From Acetobacter lambici (lineage in GTDB: Bacteria > Pseudomonadota > Alphaproteobacteria > Acetobacterales > Acetobacteraceae): 64,000 nt of DNA. The position numbers were made by a program, and so were the translations under genes. The stretch is taken from positions 310,001 through 374,000 of the forward strand of contig NZ_WOTD01000001.1 in NCBI RefSeq assembly GCF_011516885.1. Reading direction: 5' to 3'. Below are positions 17,219 to 26,852 of the stretch, piece by piece (the first letter of the stretch is position 1; every line of letters starts with the position of its first letter). Below the pieces are notes generated by a model that was given only the letters and a program-made list of their open reading frames with translations, ran no database searches and was not told the origin of the DNA.

Positions 17219-17970
17219 CTGAGAACCCATTTGCGCACAAACCCAAAAAGAAAATCGGTAATGGCATACAGCATGGCCATGGTCAGCATGTAAACCACGA
17301 CAACATCGGTCGCCAGAAGGCTGGAAGCCTGCATCATACGCGCACCAATGCCCGGCACACCAAACAGCTCCGCCGCCACAACAGACATCCACCCCTGCCC
17401 CAGCCCGGTCCGCAATCCTGCCATAATACCGGGAGCGGAAGCGGGGAGTACGATCTTGAACAACCGCCCCACAAAACTGCCATGCCCGAAGGCGGATGCC
17501 AGTTCATACAGTTCGGGGTCAACGCCCCTTACGGCGCTATGGGCTGCATAAAAATTGATCCAGAAAACCGATATGGCAATCACAAAAGTTGCCCCGGCAG
17601 TGCTCAGCCCGAACCATAGAATGGCAAACGGCACCCATGCCAGCCCCGGCACGGGCCGCAACAGGCGGACAATGCCTTCCAGCAGGCTATCCAGCAGGCC
17701 CAGCATACCGCACAATATGCCAAGTCCAGCCCCCAGAACCGAGCCAATAAGCAGCCCAAGCAGGTAATGGTTCAGACTATCCAGAATAGCCTGTTGCCAG
17801 AACCCACCCCGCACCTCGTCCAGCCATGCTGGTCCGAGGGAGGAAGGTGCTGGCACCATGCCAGATGGCAGCAGCCCGGACTGGACTGCTGCCTCCCACA
17901 AACCAAAGAACAGAACAAGCCCTGCCAACCCAAGCCCAAGGCGGACAGAACCAGACAGCTTTATGCTCAC
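17206..17970 (-). CDS. ABC importer permease (SsuC/TauC family)
   Basis: An approximately 254-residue inner-membrane permease with about six hydrophobic helices. The EAA loop is visible (ELASAFGHGSFVGRLFKIVLP...GLRTGLGQGW), which docks onto the ATPase. The GTG at 17970 is preferred because it overlaps the stop of the binding-protein gene as GTGA (17967-17970); an in-frame GTG at 17988 is the alternative. The order binding protein, permease, ATPase is standard for this family. No sulfonatase, taurine dioxygenase or nitrate reductase gene is adjacent, so the substrate cannot be named. Confidence 0.92.
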   Translation of the reverse strand: MSIKLSGSVRLGLGLAGLVLFFGLWEAAVQSGLLPSGMVPAPSSLGPAWLDEVRGGFWQQAILDSLNHYLLGLLIGSVLGAGLGILCGMLGLLDSLLEGIVRLLRPVPGLAWVPFAILWFGLSTAGATFVIAISVFWINFYAAHSAVRGVDPELYELASAFGHGSFVGRLFKIVLPASAPGIMAGLRTGLGQGWMSVVAAELFGVPGIGARMMQASSLLATDVVVVYMLTMAMLYAITDFLFGFVRKWVLRWQP

Positions 17971-19007
17971 GGCTTGGCCTGCTGCCACAGACCCGTATCA
18001 AACAGGTCTTCCACAGGTTCAGCCTTACGCAGCAGACCTTCGGACACTTCAAACTCCTGCAACTGCTTAACACTTTCCACAATACGCGCCGGATCACTGA
18101 CAAACCGGGATGCCGAATGCTCCAACGCTGTTTTCATAACGTCGTCATTGAGCATACCACCACCCAGCGCTTTTTGCACAAATGGCACCGCATCATCAGG
18201 GTGCTGGGCCAGCAGCCTTGTCGCGCGTACGAACAGGTTTGTCAGTGTTCCCGCCCATACTTTGTGTTCAGGCGCATCCGGTTTGACAATAGCCAGAACC
18301 GAGCCGGGCTGATCAGGCATCATGCTATGACCAGATGCCAGAATACGGGCATCTGGCAGACGGGTTTTTACAACCGTTAATGCTGGCTCGCGCAAAACCG
18401 CACCATCCACCGCACCAGCAAGGAAGGCCTGCTGGGCAGCGTCAATATCCACCCCAACAATGGACGCCACGGTATTGACCTGTGCAAAGTCGAGCTGCTT
18501 TTGCAGCCAGTAGCGCAACAGCGTATCGGGCACGGAACCCGCAGGCTGTGCAGCCAGACGCGGTAGCCGCGTCTGGTCCTGCTTGAATCGCGCAAAAATG
18601 GCTTTGACGTCATCGGGGGCTAACCCGCCATCCACATCCGGCTTGATACCTTGCGCCAACGCACCGCGCGCAATCACAGACAGTTCCTCGATCGAGGCAG
18701 TTGCCACGACCTTGACATCCACACCATGTGCACGCGCCTGCAACAACGGCAGAACGCCCGCCACGTAACCATCAATCCGCCCGGCGACCAGAGCTTGAAT
18801 GGCCTGCGGGCCAGAGGTAAAGCGGACAAGCTGCACGTCCAGACCGGCCTGTTTGGCCCAGCCCTCACCGTCGATCACGAACAGCGCGGAAGACCCCAGA
18901 ACAGGAATATAGCCGATACGAATACTCTCCGCCGCCTGCACGGGGCTTACAGCCCAGCCAAATGCCACGGTGGCGAGCGTTAACATTTTTAGTAACGCGC
19001 GTTTCAT
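17967..19007 (-). CDS. ABC importer substrate-binding protein (SsuA/TauA/NrtA-like)
   Basis: A 346-residue periplasmic binding protein. The signal peptide covers about residues 1-25 (MKRALLK, hydrophobic core, VQAAES). The mature start IRIGYIPVLGSSALFV and the segment VQLVRFTSGPQAIQALVAGRIDGYV are typical of the NMT1/SsuA-like family. The ATG at 19007 is chosen because it begins the signal peptide; an in-frame start at 19073 would bury it. It overlaps the permease gene. Expression is probably driven from the AT-rich region at 19020-19110, which holds a palindrome. Confidence 0.92.
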   Translation of the reverse strand: MKRALLKMLTLATVAFGWAVSPVQAAESIRIGYIPVLGSSALFVIDGEGWAKQAGLDVQLVRFTSGPQAIQALVAGRIDGYVAGVLPLLQARAHGVDVKVVATASIEELSVIARGALAQGIKPDVDGGLAPDDVKAIFARFKQDQTRLPRLAAQPAGSVPDTLLRYWLQKQLDFAQVNTVASIVGVDIDAAQQAFLAGAVDGAVLREPALTVVKTRLPDARILASGHSMMPDQPGSVLAIVKPDAPEHKVWAGTLTNLFVRATRLLAQHPDDAVPFVQKALGGGMLNDDVMKTALEHSASRFVSDPARIVESVKQLQEFEVSEGLLRKAEPVEDLFDTGLWQQAKP

Positions 19008-19090
19008 GATGTTATCTCTTTCACTGAAATATTTTATCAAAAATAAAAGTGAATATATTCTCGAATTTGTCAATCACTCACGCATGATCA

Positions 19091-19108
19091 TGGAATAATT
19101 TTATTCCA
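19091..19108. promoter_or_regulatory. Perfect palindrome upstream of the ABC importer
   Basis: TGGAATAA and TTATTCCA form a perfect inverted repeat separated by two bases. It lies 84 bases upstream of the binding-protein start, in an AT-rich stretch that also holds a TTGACA on the minus strand (19069-19074). It has the size and symmetry of an operator for a dimeric regulator. No regulator gene is adjacent, so its identity is unknown. Confidence 0.4.
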
Positions 19109-19148
19109 CGCACATTACTCACACATATCAGCCACAACCGAATGACAT

Positions 19149-19179
19149 AAAAAAAGCTGGCTCCTAAGAGCCAGCTTCT
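19149..19179 (-). terminator. Rho-independent terminator after rplQ
   Basis: On the minus strand the stem AAGCTGGCTC / GAGCCAGCTT with a 4-base loop is followed by a T-run. It is 24 bases past the rplQ stop and ends the 27-kb ribosomal gene run. Confidence 0.92.
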
Positions 19180-19202
19180 TTCATTCTGCTTGAAAGCAAA
19201 AA

Positions 19203-19628
19203 TTAAGCAGCAAGGTCCTGCTTATCTTCCACTTCCGGGCGCGGACCACTGTCCTGCCCTTTAGCACTGACATCGCGGTCGATCAGTTCGATCACAGCCA
19301 TCTGGGCGGCATCGCCGTAGCGTACGCCAGCACGCAGAACGCGCGTGTAACCACCATTGCGAGCCTTGTAGCGTTCTGCAACGGCTGCAAACAGCTTTTT
19401 AACGATCACATCATCACGCAGCACAGCAAATGCCTGCCGACGTGCGTGCAGATCGCCACGCTTGCCAAGGGTGACCAGCTTTTCAACAAACGGGCGCAGT
19501 TCCTTCGCTTTGGGAAGCGTGGTGGTGATCTGCTCATGTTTGATCAAAGCCACAGCCATGTTGCGGAACATGGCTGCACGATGAGAAGAGGTAACGCCGA
19601 GCTTTCTGCCGGCAATCCGGTGACGCAT
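19203..19628 (-). CDS. rplQ: Ribosomal protein L17
   Basis: A 141-residue large-subunit protein. The start [23 protein letters not shown] is the classic L17 N-terminus, and the [24 protein letters not shown] segment is also diagnostic. The last 20 or so residues are an acidic extension ([11 protein letters not shown]) longer than in E. coli. Last gene of the alpha operon, 31 bases after rpoA, followed by a strong terminator. Confidence 0.98.
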   Translation of the reverse strand: MRHRIAGRKLGVTSSHRAAMFRNMAVALIKHEQITTTLPKAKELRPFVEKLVTLGKRGDLHARRQAFAVLRDDVIVKKLFAAVAERYKARNGGYTRVLRAGVRYGDAAQMAVIELIDRDVSAKGQDSGPRPEVEDKQDLAA

Positions 19629-19659
19629 GGTTCAGTTCCTAGTATCGAGAAAAGTCAGA

Positions 19660-20679
19660 TCAAAACGGCTCATCAAGCCGCTTTGCCAACTCTTCAATAT
19701 TTTCCGGCGGCCAAGCCGGGACGTTCATACCCAAGGACAGCCCCATAGAGGTCAGGACTTCCTTAATTTCGTTCAGGGATTTACGGCCAAAGTTCGGTGT
19801 GCGCAGCATTTCCTGCTCACTCTTCTGAACCAGATCCCCGATGTAGATGATATTGTCGTTCTTCAGGCAGTTTGCACTTCGAACAGACAATTCAAGCTCA
19901 TCCACCTTGCGCAGCAGATTACGGTTGAACGGCAGATCATCCTCAGGCTCTTCAGCCTGTACAGGACGCGGCTCATCAAAGTTGATGAAGAGCTGCAACT
20001 GATCCTGCAGAATACGGGCAGCAAGGGCCACCGCATCTTCAGGCGTTACCGCACCGTTTGTTTCGACCGTAAGCAGCAGCTTGTCATAGTCGGTGACCTG
20101 ACCAACACGGGTCGGCTCCACCTTGTAGGACACGCGCTTGACGGGCGAATAGATTGCATCAACCGGGATCAGGCCGATCGGCGCATCTTCCGGGCGGTTA
20201 GCCGCCGCAGGAACATAGCCTTTTCCGGTGTTAACAATGAATTCCATACCCAGCTTAACGCCGTCATCGAGCGTGCAGATGACCAGATCGGGGTTCATGA
20301 TTTCAATGTCATGACCCGTCTGGATCTGGCTTGCGCGCACTTCGCCGGGGCCGGTGGCCGTCAGCACCATACGCTTCGGCCCTTCACCGTGCATGCGCAA
20401 CGCCAACTGCTTGATGTTCAGGACGATGTCAGTCACATCTTCCCGCACACCGGCAACAGACGAAAACTCGTGCAGAACGCCGTCAATCTGAACCGCTGTG
20501 ACCGCAGCACCTTGAAGAGAAGACAGCAGAACCCGACGCAGAGCGTTACCGAGCGTCATACCAAAACCGCGTTCCAGCGGCTCAGCCACTACGGTTGCGA
20601 TACGAGCGGGCTCCACTCCGGATTCAACTTCAAGCTTTTCGGGCTTGATCAGAGATTGCCAGTTTTTCTGAAGGACCAA
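19660..20679 (-). CDS. rpoA: RNA polymerase alpha subunit
   Basis: A 339-residue protein with the N-terminal dimerisation domain ([23 protein letters not shown]) that organises polymerase assembly. A linker leads to the C-terminal domain ([20 protein letters not shown]...[19 protein letters not shown]-type helix-hairpin-helix) that contacts UP elements and activators. Length is normal for alphaproteobacteria. A 110-base spacer separates it from rpsK, the widest gap within the alpha operon. Confidence 0.98.
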   Translation of the reverse strand: MVLQKNWQSLIKPEKLEVESGVEPARIATVVAEPLERGFGMTLGNALRRVLLSSLQGAAVTAVQIDGVLHEFSSVAGVREDVTDIVLNIKQLALRMHGEGPKRMVLTATGPGEVRASQIQTGHDIEIMNPDLVICTLDDGVKLGMEFIVNTGKGYVPAAANRPEDAPIGLIPVDAIYSPVKRVSYKVEPTRVGQVTDYDKLLLTVETNGAVTPEDAVALAARILQDQLQLFINFDEPRPVQAEEPEDDLPFNRNLLRKVDELELSVRSANCLKNDNIIYIGDLVQKSEQEMLRTPNFGRKSLNEIKEVLTSMGLSLGMNVPAWPPENIEELAKRLDEPF

Positions 20680-20789
20680 TGGACCGGCCTTTCAATACGA
20701 AAAACCACTGCTTGCGCAGCGATTTCTCTGAAGTGGACACAACAAATGGAAAGACGGCTTGCAAACAGGCCGCCTTTCCGCTCGTAAGC

Positions 20790-21182
20790 TCAGACGCGGC
20801 GACGCTTGCGCGGGCGGCAGCCATTGTGCGGGACAGGTGTCATATCACGAATGGAAGTGATCGTGAAACCAACGGCCTGCAGGGCACGCAGTGCGCTTTC
20901 ACGCCCCGACCCGGGACCGGAAACTTCGATTTCCAGCGTTTCCATGCCGTGTTCACGGGCCTTGCGGCCAGCATCTTCAGCCGCAACCTGCGCCGCATAA
21001 GGCGTAGACTTCCGCGAGCCCTTAAAGCCCTGCGCACCAGCAGAAGACCAGGAGATAGCATTCCCCTGAGCATCAGAAATGGTGATCATGGTGTTGTTGA
21101 ACGTGGAGAGCACATGCGCCACGCCCGAAATAATGTTCTTACGCTCTTTTTTACGAACACGCGGTGTTGCGGCTTTCGCCAT
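20790..21182 (-). CDS. rpsK: Ribosomal protein S11
   Basis: A 130-residue small-subunit platform protein. Diagnostic segments are [30 protein letters not shown], the [10 protein letters not shown] motif, and the C-terminal [18 protein letters not shown]. Lies between rpsM and rpoA as in other bacteria; rpsD is not present in this alpha operon, as is usual for alphaproteobacteria. Confidence 0.98.
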   Translation of the reverse strand: MAKAATPRVRKKERKNIISGVAHVLSTFNNTMITISDAQGNAISWSSAGAQGFKGSRKSTPYAAQVAAEDAGRKAREHGMETLEIEVSGPGSGRESALRALQAVGFTITSIRDMTPVPHNGCRPRKRRRV

Positions 21183-21245
21183 GTCTTTTCTACCTCAGTC
21201 CCTGTCCAGCCTGCGTGTGCAGGCTGGCCGCCTTAGCGGATTGGA

Positions 21246-21623
21246 TTAACGCGTTGCTTTCTTCTTACCGGCAATGGCCACTGCCTTACCCTTGCGGGTA
21301 CGGGCATTGGTGTGCGTCCGCTGGCCACGAACCGGCAGGCCACGACGATGACGCAGGCCGCGGTAGCAACCAAGATCCATCAGGCGCTTAATGTTCATCG
21401 CAATTTCACGACGCAGGTCACCTTCAACGCGATAGGTGCCATCAATCAGCTCACGGAGCTTCATGATTTCATCGTCGCTGAGTTCGTTAACCCGCTTTGC
21501 TTCCGGAATCTCCAAGGACTTGCAGATTTCTGCCGCCTTAGATGCGCCAATTCCATAAATATACTGAAGCCCGATCACAACCCGCTTGTTCGTCGGGACA
21601 TTCACGCCGGCAATACGTGCCAC
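21246..21623 (-). CDS. rpsM: Ribosomal protein S13
   Basis: A 125-residue head protein of the small subunit. It starts [26 protein letters not shown] and carries the C-terminal [25 protein letters not shown] tail that reaches the tRNA sites. The preceding spacer to adk (121 bases) holds a small GTTCGC/GCGAAC hairpin. No rpmJ gene is found between secY and rpsM. Confidence 0.98.
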   Translation of the reverse strand: MARIAGVNVPTNKRVVIGLQYIYGIGASKAAEICKSLEIPEAKRVNELSDDEIMKLRELIDGTYRVEGDLRREIAMNIKRLMDLGCYRGLRHRRGLPVRGQRTHTNARTRKGKAVAIAGKKKATR

Positions 21624-21744
21624 GCCTTATACTCCTGTTCGCCCGCTTTTTCAGCGAACGGCTCATAGCCCTGTTTTGACTGGGCGGATTTCACTTGGTG
21701 GCCGCGAAATATACCGACCACCGTTACAAGTCAACGAAAACTGA

Positions 21745-22413
21745 TCACTTCTTCGTGATCGCGCCGCTATCTTCAAGCGCTGCTTCAATTTCTGCTGTCA
21801 CTTCAGAAGTCGAAAGCATGCCGTTCACCTTACGCAAACGTCCCGTTTTTTCATAAAACGGTAGAATCGGCGCCGTAAGATTGCGGTATTCTTTCAGGCG
21901 CTCGACAACTGTCTCACGCTTGTCGTCTGCCCGACGCTTGAACTCGTGGCTCCCGCACGTATCGCACTCCCCTTCCTTTGCAGGAGGGTTGGACGCTTCA
22001 TTATAAGTCTGCCCACATTGTGCGCAGGTGAAACGCCCTGAAATACGATCGGCAAGAATCTCTTCATTCACATCCAGAAAGAGCACCACATCGATGCTTT
22101 TTCCATCAGCCGCGAGCATGGTATCCAGTTCTTCGGCCTGCGCCAAAGTGCGTGGAAAACCATCCAGAATGAACCCATTCTGGCAATCCGGCTGGGCAAT
22201 CCGGTCCTTGAGCATGGCAATGATCAAGGCATCGGGCACAAGCTTGCCCGCAACCATCAACGCCTTTGCCTGATTACCAACCTCGGAGCCACGTGCAACT
22301 TCCGCACGCAGCATATCCCCCGTGGAAATCTGGACCAGACCGTGGCGCTCTTCCAGAAGCTTGGACTGGGTACCTTTCCCGGCCCCCGGCGGACCCAGAA
22401 AAATAATGTTCAT
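21745..22413 (-). CDS. adk: Adenylate kinase (zinc-type long lid)
   Basis: A 222-residue enzyme that interconverts ATP + AMP and 2 ADP. The P-loop GPPGAGKGTQ is at residues 7-16, and the GFPRTLAQAEEL and RISGR motifs are present. The lid contains four cysteines spaced C-x2-C-x16-C-x2-C (CAQC...CDTC), the zinc-binding lid found in many Gram-positive and some alphaproteobacterial enzymes. The start overlaps the secY stop as ATGA (22410-22413). Confidence 0.98.
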   Translation of the reverse strand: MNIIFLGPPGAGKGTQSKLLEERHGLVQISTGDMLRAEVARGSEVGNQAKALMVAGKLVPDALIIAMLKDRIAQPDCQNGFILDGFPRTLAQAEELDTMLAADGKSIDVVLFLDVNEEILADRISGRFTCAQCGQTYNEASNPPAKEGECDTCGSHEFKRRADDKRETVVERLKEYRNLTAPILPFYEKTGRLRKVNGMLSTSEVTAEIEAALEDSGAITKK

Positions 22414-23762
22414 CGTCTGATGATCCTCTGTTTCCGGCCACCACGGGACTTACGCATAAGACCCTGATACTGGTGCGCCACAAGATGGGATTGAACCTGC
22501 GTTACCGTATCAATCGTAACTGATACAATAATGATCAGGCTGGTCCCACCAAAGTAGAACGGCACATTGTAACGGCTGATCAATATCTGCGGTAGTAGGC
22601 AGACAGCAACCATATACGCCGCACCAATGGTCGTCAGACGCGTCAGGATCTTGTCAAAATAAGATGCGGTAGAAGCACCCGGCCGTACACCAGGGATGAA
22701 CCCACCCTGCTTACGCAGGTTATCTGCCGTCTCTGCCGGGTTAAAGGTCACCGCAGCATAGAAGTACGAGAAGAAGATAATCATCAGGGCGTAAAACAGC
22801 AGGTACAAAGGCTGCCCCTGCCCCAGTTCCTCACCCAGAAAAGACAACCATCCCGGCAAGGACATACCATTCATGAAACCCGCAAGGGTTACAGGAATGA
22901 GCAGGACCGACGACGCGAAAATAGGCGGAATAACACCAGCAGTATTCACCTTGAGCGGCATATGCGTAGTGTCTCCACCAAACATCCGCTGCCCCATCTG
23001 CCGCTTGGGATATTGAATAACAACCCGTCGCTGCGCCTGCTCCATGAACACGATGAACATGATGGTCAGACCAGCCAGCACAAGGAACAACAGCACAAAG
23101 AAGGAGGACAGAGCGCCAGTGTAACCCAGTTGGAAAAGGCTCACCAACGCATGCGGCAGATTGGCGACGATACCGGCAAAAATAATCAGCGAAATGCCAT
23201 TACCAACACCACGGGACGTAATCTGCTCACCCAGCCACATCAGGAACATTGTTCCGCCAACAAGTGCGGTTACACAGGTTACCAGAAAAAGTGGTCCGGG
23301 GTTTACGACGGCCGCGCCGCTCTGAACGTTCTCAAGCCCGATCGCAATGCCATATGCCTGAAAAACGGCGATAAGCACGGTCAGGTAACGCGTATACTGG
23401 TTAAGCTTTTTGCGCCCCTGCTCACCCTCTTTCTTGAGAGCTTCAAGAGAGGGCACCGCCGTAGACATCAACTGCACAATAATGGACGCAGAGATATAGG
23501 GCATGATGTTCAACGCAAACACGGTCATACGCCCAAGAGCGCCCCCCGAGAACATGTTGAACATGCCAAGAATGCCGCCCTGATGCTGCGCCAGAAGCTG
23601 CCCCATAACCGTAGCATCTACGCCGGGCACAGGAATATACGTTCCCAAACGATAAACAATCAACGCACCCAGCGTAAACCAGATCCGTTTTTTGAGTTCC
23701 GTCGCCTTGGCAAAGGAGCCTACGTTAAAATTGGCAGCCAGTTGTTCGGCCGCGGAAGCCAT
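22410..23762 (-). CDS. secY: Protein translocase channel SecY
   Basis: A 450-residue inner-membrane protein with ten hydrophobic helices. Landmarks are RLGTYIPVPG in helix 1, the plug region FNMFSGGALGRMTVFALNIMPYISASI, the cytoplasmic loop QYPKRQMGQRMFGG, and FNPAETADNLRKQGGFIPGVRPG. It forms the translocon with SecE and SecG; secE is not in this window. A 140-base spacer separates it from rplO, and it overlaps adk by 4 bases. Confidence 0.98.
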   Translation of the reverse strand: MASAAEQLAANFNVGSFAKATELKKRIWFTLGALIVYRLGTYIPVPGVDATVMGQLLAQHQGGILGMFNMFSGGALGRMTVFALNIMPYISASIIVQLMSTAVPSLEALKKEGEQGRKKLNQYTRYLTVLIAVFQAYGIAIGLENVQSGAAVVNPGPLFLVTCVTALVGGTMFLMWLGEQITSRGVGNGISLIIFAGIVANLPHALVSLFQLGYTGALSSFFVLLFLVLAGLTIMFIVFMEQAQRRVVIQYPKRQMGQRMFGGDTTHMPLKVNTAGVIPPIFASSVLLIPVTLAGFMNGMSLPGWLSFLGEELGQGQPLYLLFYALMIIFFSYFYAAVTFNPAETADNLRKQGGFIPGVRPGASTASYFDKILTRLTTIGAAYMVAVCLLPQILISRYNVPFYFGGTSLIIIVSVTIDTVTQVQSHLVAHQYQGLMRKSRGGRKQRIIRR

Positions 23763-23902
23763 GCATCCGTCCTTTCACACAAACAGCGCCGCCACGCAAT
23801 GTGGAGACGCTGGCATGATTGCCTGAAAAATATCAGACAGCTGTTCTGATCTGGGGAAGAAAGAGAGAACAGGGTCTCCCACCATTCTCTCTCCCACGCC
23901 AA

Positions 23903-24391
23903 TCAGGAGGCGCTAGCTTCCACAGGGGCAGCCACCAGCAGCTTGATGCTGCCGCCAACTTTTTCAATGGCCGCTTTAGCAGAAGCAGAAACACCAGACA
24001 CTTCAAAAGAAACGCCTTTTGTCAGTTCGCCTTCACCAAGAATGCGAACCCCTGCGTACTTGCCGGTCCCGACCAGACCAGCTTTCTTCAGCGCTTCTTC
24101 AGTAATGGTGGCGCCGTTTTCCAGCTTACCATCAGCCAACGCCTGCTCTACCGCACCAAGGTTAACTGGTGCATAGACCTTGCGGAAGATGTTTTTAAAG
24201 CCCCGCTTCGGCAGACGACGATAAATCGGGAGCTGACCACCTTCAAAGCCGTTAAGAGATACACCCTCACGTGCTTTCTGGCCTTTAACACCCCTACCGG
24301 ACGTCTTGCCTTTACCGGAACCAATACCGCGCCCAAGCCGCTTTTTGCGGTAGCGAGCGCCTTCGTTATCACGAAGCTCGTTAAGTCTCAT
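23903..24391 (-). CDS. rplO: Ribosomal protein L15
   Basis: A 162-residue large-subunit protein. The N-terminal [34 protein letters not shown]...KGQKAR basic extension and [17 protein letters not shown] are L15 signatures. One base separates it from the rpmD stop. The C-terminus ([10 protein letters not shown]) is somewhat longer than in E. coli. Confidence 0.98.
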   Translation of the reverse strand: MRLNELRDNEGARYRKKRLGRGIGSGKGKTSGRGVKGQKAREGVSLNGFEGGQLPIYRRLPKRGFKNIFRKVYAPVNLGAVEQALADGKLENGATITEEALKKAGLVGTGKYAGVRILGEGELTKGVSFEVSGVSASAKAAIEKVGGSIKLLVAAPVEASAS

Positions 24392-24392
24392 A

Positions 24393-24578
24393 TCAGTCCT
24401 CCACCTTCACCAGGTGGGCCACTTTGCGGACCATACCCCGGGTAGAGGGGGTATCTTCCAGAACCTTTTCGCGCCCGATCTTGTTCAGACCAAGCCCGAT
24501 CAGGGTTTCCTGCTGACCCGGCTTACGTCCGTTACCGGACGCAACCTGAATCACCTTGAAGGTTTTTTTCTCAGACAT
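24393..24578 (-). CDS. rpmD: Ribosomal protein L30
   Basis: A 61-residue protein: [33 protein letters not shown] is the L30 core with the conserved LGLNKIG turn. The ATG at 24578 overlaps the last codons of rpsE by 8 bases (stop at 24571), so translation is coupled; the longer in-frame extension upstream lies within rpsE and is rejected. Confidence 0.96.
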   Translation of the reverse strand: MSEKKTFKVIQVASGNGRKPGQQETLIGLGLNKIGREKVLEDTPSTRGMVRKVAHLVKVED

Positions 24579-25146
24579 CTGCAGCCTCCGCACCAGCAGC
24601 CTGGTCGCGCTTGCCAAAGATTTCCGCCACTTTCTTGCCACGACGGTTTGCCACGGCGCGAGGGCTTGCACAACGCGTCAGGGCATCGAATGTCGCCTTG
24701 ACCATGTTATGCGGGTTCCGGGTTCCCAGAGACTTGGCAACAACGTCGTTAATGCCAAGGCTTTCAAAAACCGCACGCATAGGACCACCAGCGATGATCC
24801 CGGTCCCGGCTTCCGCCGAGCGCAGCACAACTTTACCGGCACCAAAATGGCCAGCAACGTCATGGTGCAACGTACGCCCTTCTTTCATGGGAACGCGAAT
24901 CATCCCACGCTTTGCGCGCTCAGTCGCCTTGCGGATAGCTTCGGGAACTTCACGTGCCTTACCGGCACCGTAGCCCACGCGACCTTTCTGGTCACCAACC
25001 ACAACCAGAGCAGCAAACGCAAAGCGCCGACCACCCTTAACAACCTTTGCAACGCGATTGATGGTTACCAGTTTATCAACCAGTTCATCGCCTTCGCGTT
25101 CGCGCTCACGGCCGCCTCGACCGCCTTCTCTTGGTTCACGAGCCAT
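24571..25146 (-). CDS. rpsE: Ribosomal protein S5
   Basis: A 191-residue small-subunit protein. After a Gly/Arg/Glu-rich N-terminal tail it has the RNA-binding segment [27 protein letters not shown], then [19 protein letters not shown]-like and [14 protein letters not shown] segments. The N-terminal and C-terminal ([13 protein letters not shown]) extensions are common in alphaproteobacteria. In spc order between rplR and rpmD. Confidence 0.98.
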   Translation of the reverse strand: MAREPREGGRGGREREREGDELVDKLVTINRVAKVVKGGRRFAFAALVVVGDQKGRVGYGAGKAREVPEAIRKATERAKRGMIRVPMKEGRTLHHDVAGHFGAGKVVLRSAEAGTGIIAGGPMRAVFESLGINDVVAKSLGTRNPHNMVKATFDALTRCASPRAVANRRGKKVAEIFGKRDQAAGAEAADV

Positions 25147-25161
25147 TGCGTGATCCTTTCC

Positions 25162-25524
25162 TCAGAAGGAGAGACCGCCCTCACGGGCCGCCTCCGCCAG
25201 GGCCTTGACGCGCCCGTGATAAAGATAAGACCCCCGGTCGAATACGACCTGAGATACGCCGGCAGCAACAGCACGCTGGGCAACCAGCTTACCTACAGCA
25301 CCCGCGCTGTCCTGCGTAGCACCATTTTTCAGGGCTTCACGCAGTTCTTTATCCAGTGTTGACGCAGCAGCAAGGGTCAGTCCCTGCGCATCATCAATCA
25401 CCTGAGCATAGATGTTCTTACCAGACCGGAAAACCGACAGACGAGGACGGCCACCAGCCTTGCGGCGAAGCTGAAAACGGAGACGCGCACGTCGCCGGTT
25501 CCGCAATTCCTGCTGAGTGCTCAT
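25162..25524 (-). CDS. rplR: Ribosomal protein L18
   Basis: A 120-residue 5S rRNA-binding protein. Features are the basic start [13 protein letters not shown], the [18 protein letters not shown] strand pair and the C-terminal [26 protein letters not shown]. Its ATG shares one base with the rplF stop (TAATG at 25524). Confidence 0.98.
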   Translation of the reverse strand: MSTQQELRNRRRARLRFQLRRKAGGRPRLSVFRSGKNIYAQVIDDAQGLTLAAASTLDKELREALKNGATQDSAGAVGKLVAQRAVAAGVSQVVFDRGSYLYHGRVKALAEAAREGGLSF

Positions 25525-26057
25525 TATTTCTTCTTGCCTTCCTTACGGCGGATGGTTTCCGTCTCGTAACGCACACCTTTGCCTTTGTAAGGCTCAGGCT
25601 TGCGGTAGCTACGAATATCCAGAGCCACCTGGCCAACACGCTGCTTATCAATCCCTTCCACCACAATCGCGGTCGGACGCGGGGTAGAAATCTTGATGCC
25701 AGCCGGAATCGGATAGATCACATCGTGAGAAAAGCCGAGGTTCATAACCAGGTTAGAACCCTGCACTGCAGCACGATAACCTGTCCCGTTGATTTCCAAG
25801 GTTTTTGAAAACCCGTCGGAAACCCCTTTGACCGCACAAGCGATAAGTGCGCGTGTTGTTCCCCACATCATGCGGGCCTGAGATTCGGTACCATTCGGCT
25901 GCACAACAACCGAATTATCCTTCACTTCAGCCGTAACATGACTGGTGATCGGCAGAGAAAGCTCACCCAGCTTACCCTTGGCCTTAAAAACACCGTCCGC
26001 GATGGAAACTGTTACCCCTGCCGGAACTTCGACGGGATACTTGCCTACTCGTGACAT
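25524..26057 (-). CDS. rplF: Ribosomal protein L6
   Basis: A 177-residue protein starting [17 protein letters not shown]. It has the two L6 repeats and the C-terminal signature [30 protein letters not shown], which binds 23S rRNA near the sarcin-ricin loop. Stop/start sharing (TAATG) with rplR. Confidence 0.98.
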   Translation of the reverse strand: MSRVGKYPVEVPAGVTVSIADGVFKAKGKLGELSLPITSHVTAEVKDNSVVVQPNGTESQARMMWGTTRALIACAVKGVSDGFSKTLEINGTGYRAAVQGSNLVMNLGFSHDVIYPIPAGIKISTPRPTAIVVEGIDKQRVGQVALDIRSYRKPEPYKGKGVRYETETIRRKEGKKK

Positions 26058-26067
26058 TTATCCCTCC

Positions 26068-26466
26068 TCAGAATACGCGGCAAAGGACTTCACCACCAAC
26101 ATTGGCGGCGCGGGCCTCTACATCGGACAGAACACCACGCGGCGTGGAAAGGATGGAAACACCCAGACCAGCACAGACACGCGGCAGTTCTTTAATTTTG
26201 GAATAGACGCGGCGGCCAGGGCGGGAAACACGCTGGATTTCACGAATAACCGGTTCACCTTCCGCGTACTTCAGCTCGATATGCAGCTGGGAAATACCCT
26301 TCCGCACGTCTTCGCGCTTGTAACCACGGATGTAACCTTCGCGCTGCAGAGCTTCAAGCACGTTCACACGCAGATTGGATGCCGGAGCAACGCAAGAGTT
26401 GTGACGCGCACGCTGAGCGTTGCGAATACGGGTGAGCATATCACCCAAAGGATCTGAAAGCGACAT
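26068..26466 (-). CDS. rpsH: Ribosomal protein S8
   Basis: A 132-residue protein starting MSLSDPLGDMLTRIRNAQRA. The C-terminal block ISRPGRRVYSK-like (VSRPGRRVYSKIKELPRVCAGLGVSILSTPRGVLSD) is diagnostic. In E. coli S8 represses the spc operon; whether that applies here is not visible. Confidence 0.98.
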   Translation of the reverse strand: MSLSDPLGDMLTRIRNAQRARHNSCVAPASNLRVNVLEALQREGYIRGYKREDVRKGISQLHIELKYAEGEPVIREIQRVSRPGRRVYSKIKELPRVCAGLGVSILSTPRGVLSDVEARAANVGGEVLCRVF

Positions 26467-26475
26467 CTCGAGCCC

Positions 26476-26781
26476 TTACCAGCTAGCTTTTACCACTCCC
26501 GGAATCTGACCATCAGAGGCCAGATCACGGAAAGCGATACGACACAGCTCAAACTTACGGTAGTTACCGCGAGAACGACCTGTCAGCTTGCAACGCAGAC
26601 GAACGCGTACACGAGAACCGTTACGCGGCAGTTCTGCCAGCTTGAGAGACGCATCGAACCGATCTTCCACGGGCAAAGAACGATCCATTACAATGTTTTT
26701 GAGAGCAGTACGCTTCTCATTATCCCGTGCCGCCATGCGCTTGCGTTTAGCATTACGCAGGATGGCAGATGTTTTAGCCAT
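26476..26781 (-). CDS. rpsN: Ribosomal protein S14 (zinc-free C-minus form)
   Basis: A 101-residue protein ending in the S14 signature [36 protein letters not shown]. The length is that of the long, zinc-independent form; the paired CxxC motifs of the short zinc form are missing. Nine bases from rpsH. Confidence 0.98.
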   Translation of the reverse strand: MAKTSAILRNAKRKRMAARDNEKRTALKNIVMDRSLPVEDRFDASLKLAELPRNGSRVRVRLRCKLTGRSRGNYRKFELCRIAFRDLASDGQIPGVVKASW

Positions 26782-26852
26782 TCAACATTACCTCCGGAAC
26801 CCTTCGAAAACCTTCGACGGTTTTCCAAGATCACACAATAAAGCAGCCTGTA

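Noticed and set aside
21624-21744. Search for rpmJ or a tRNA between rpsM and adk
   Set aside because: No L36-like frame with its Cys/His pattern and no cloverleaf or conserved T-loop sequence could be found.
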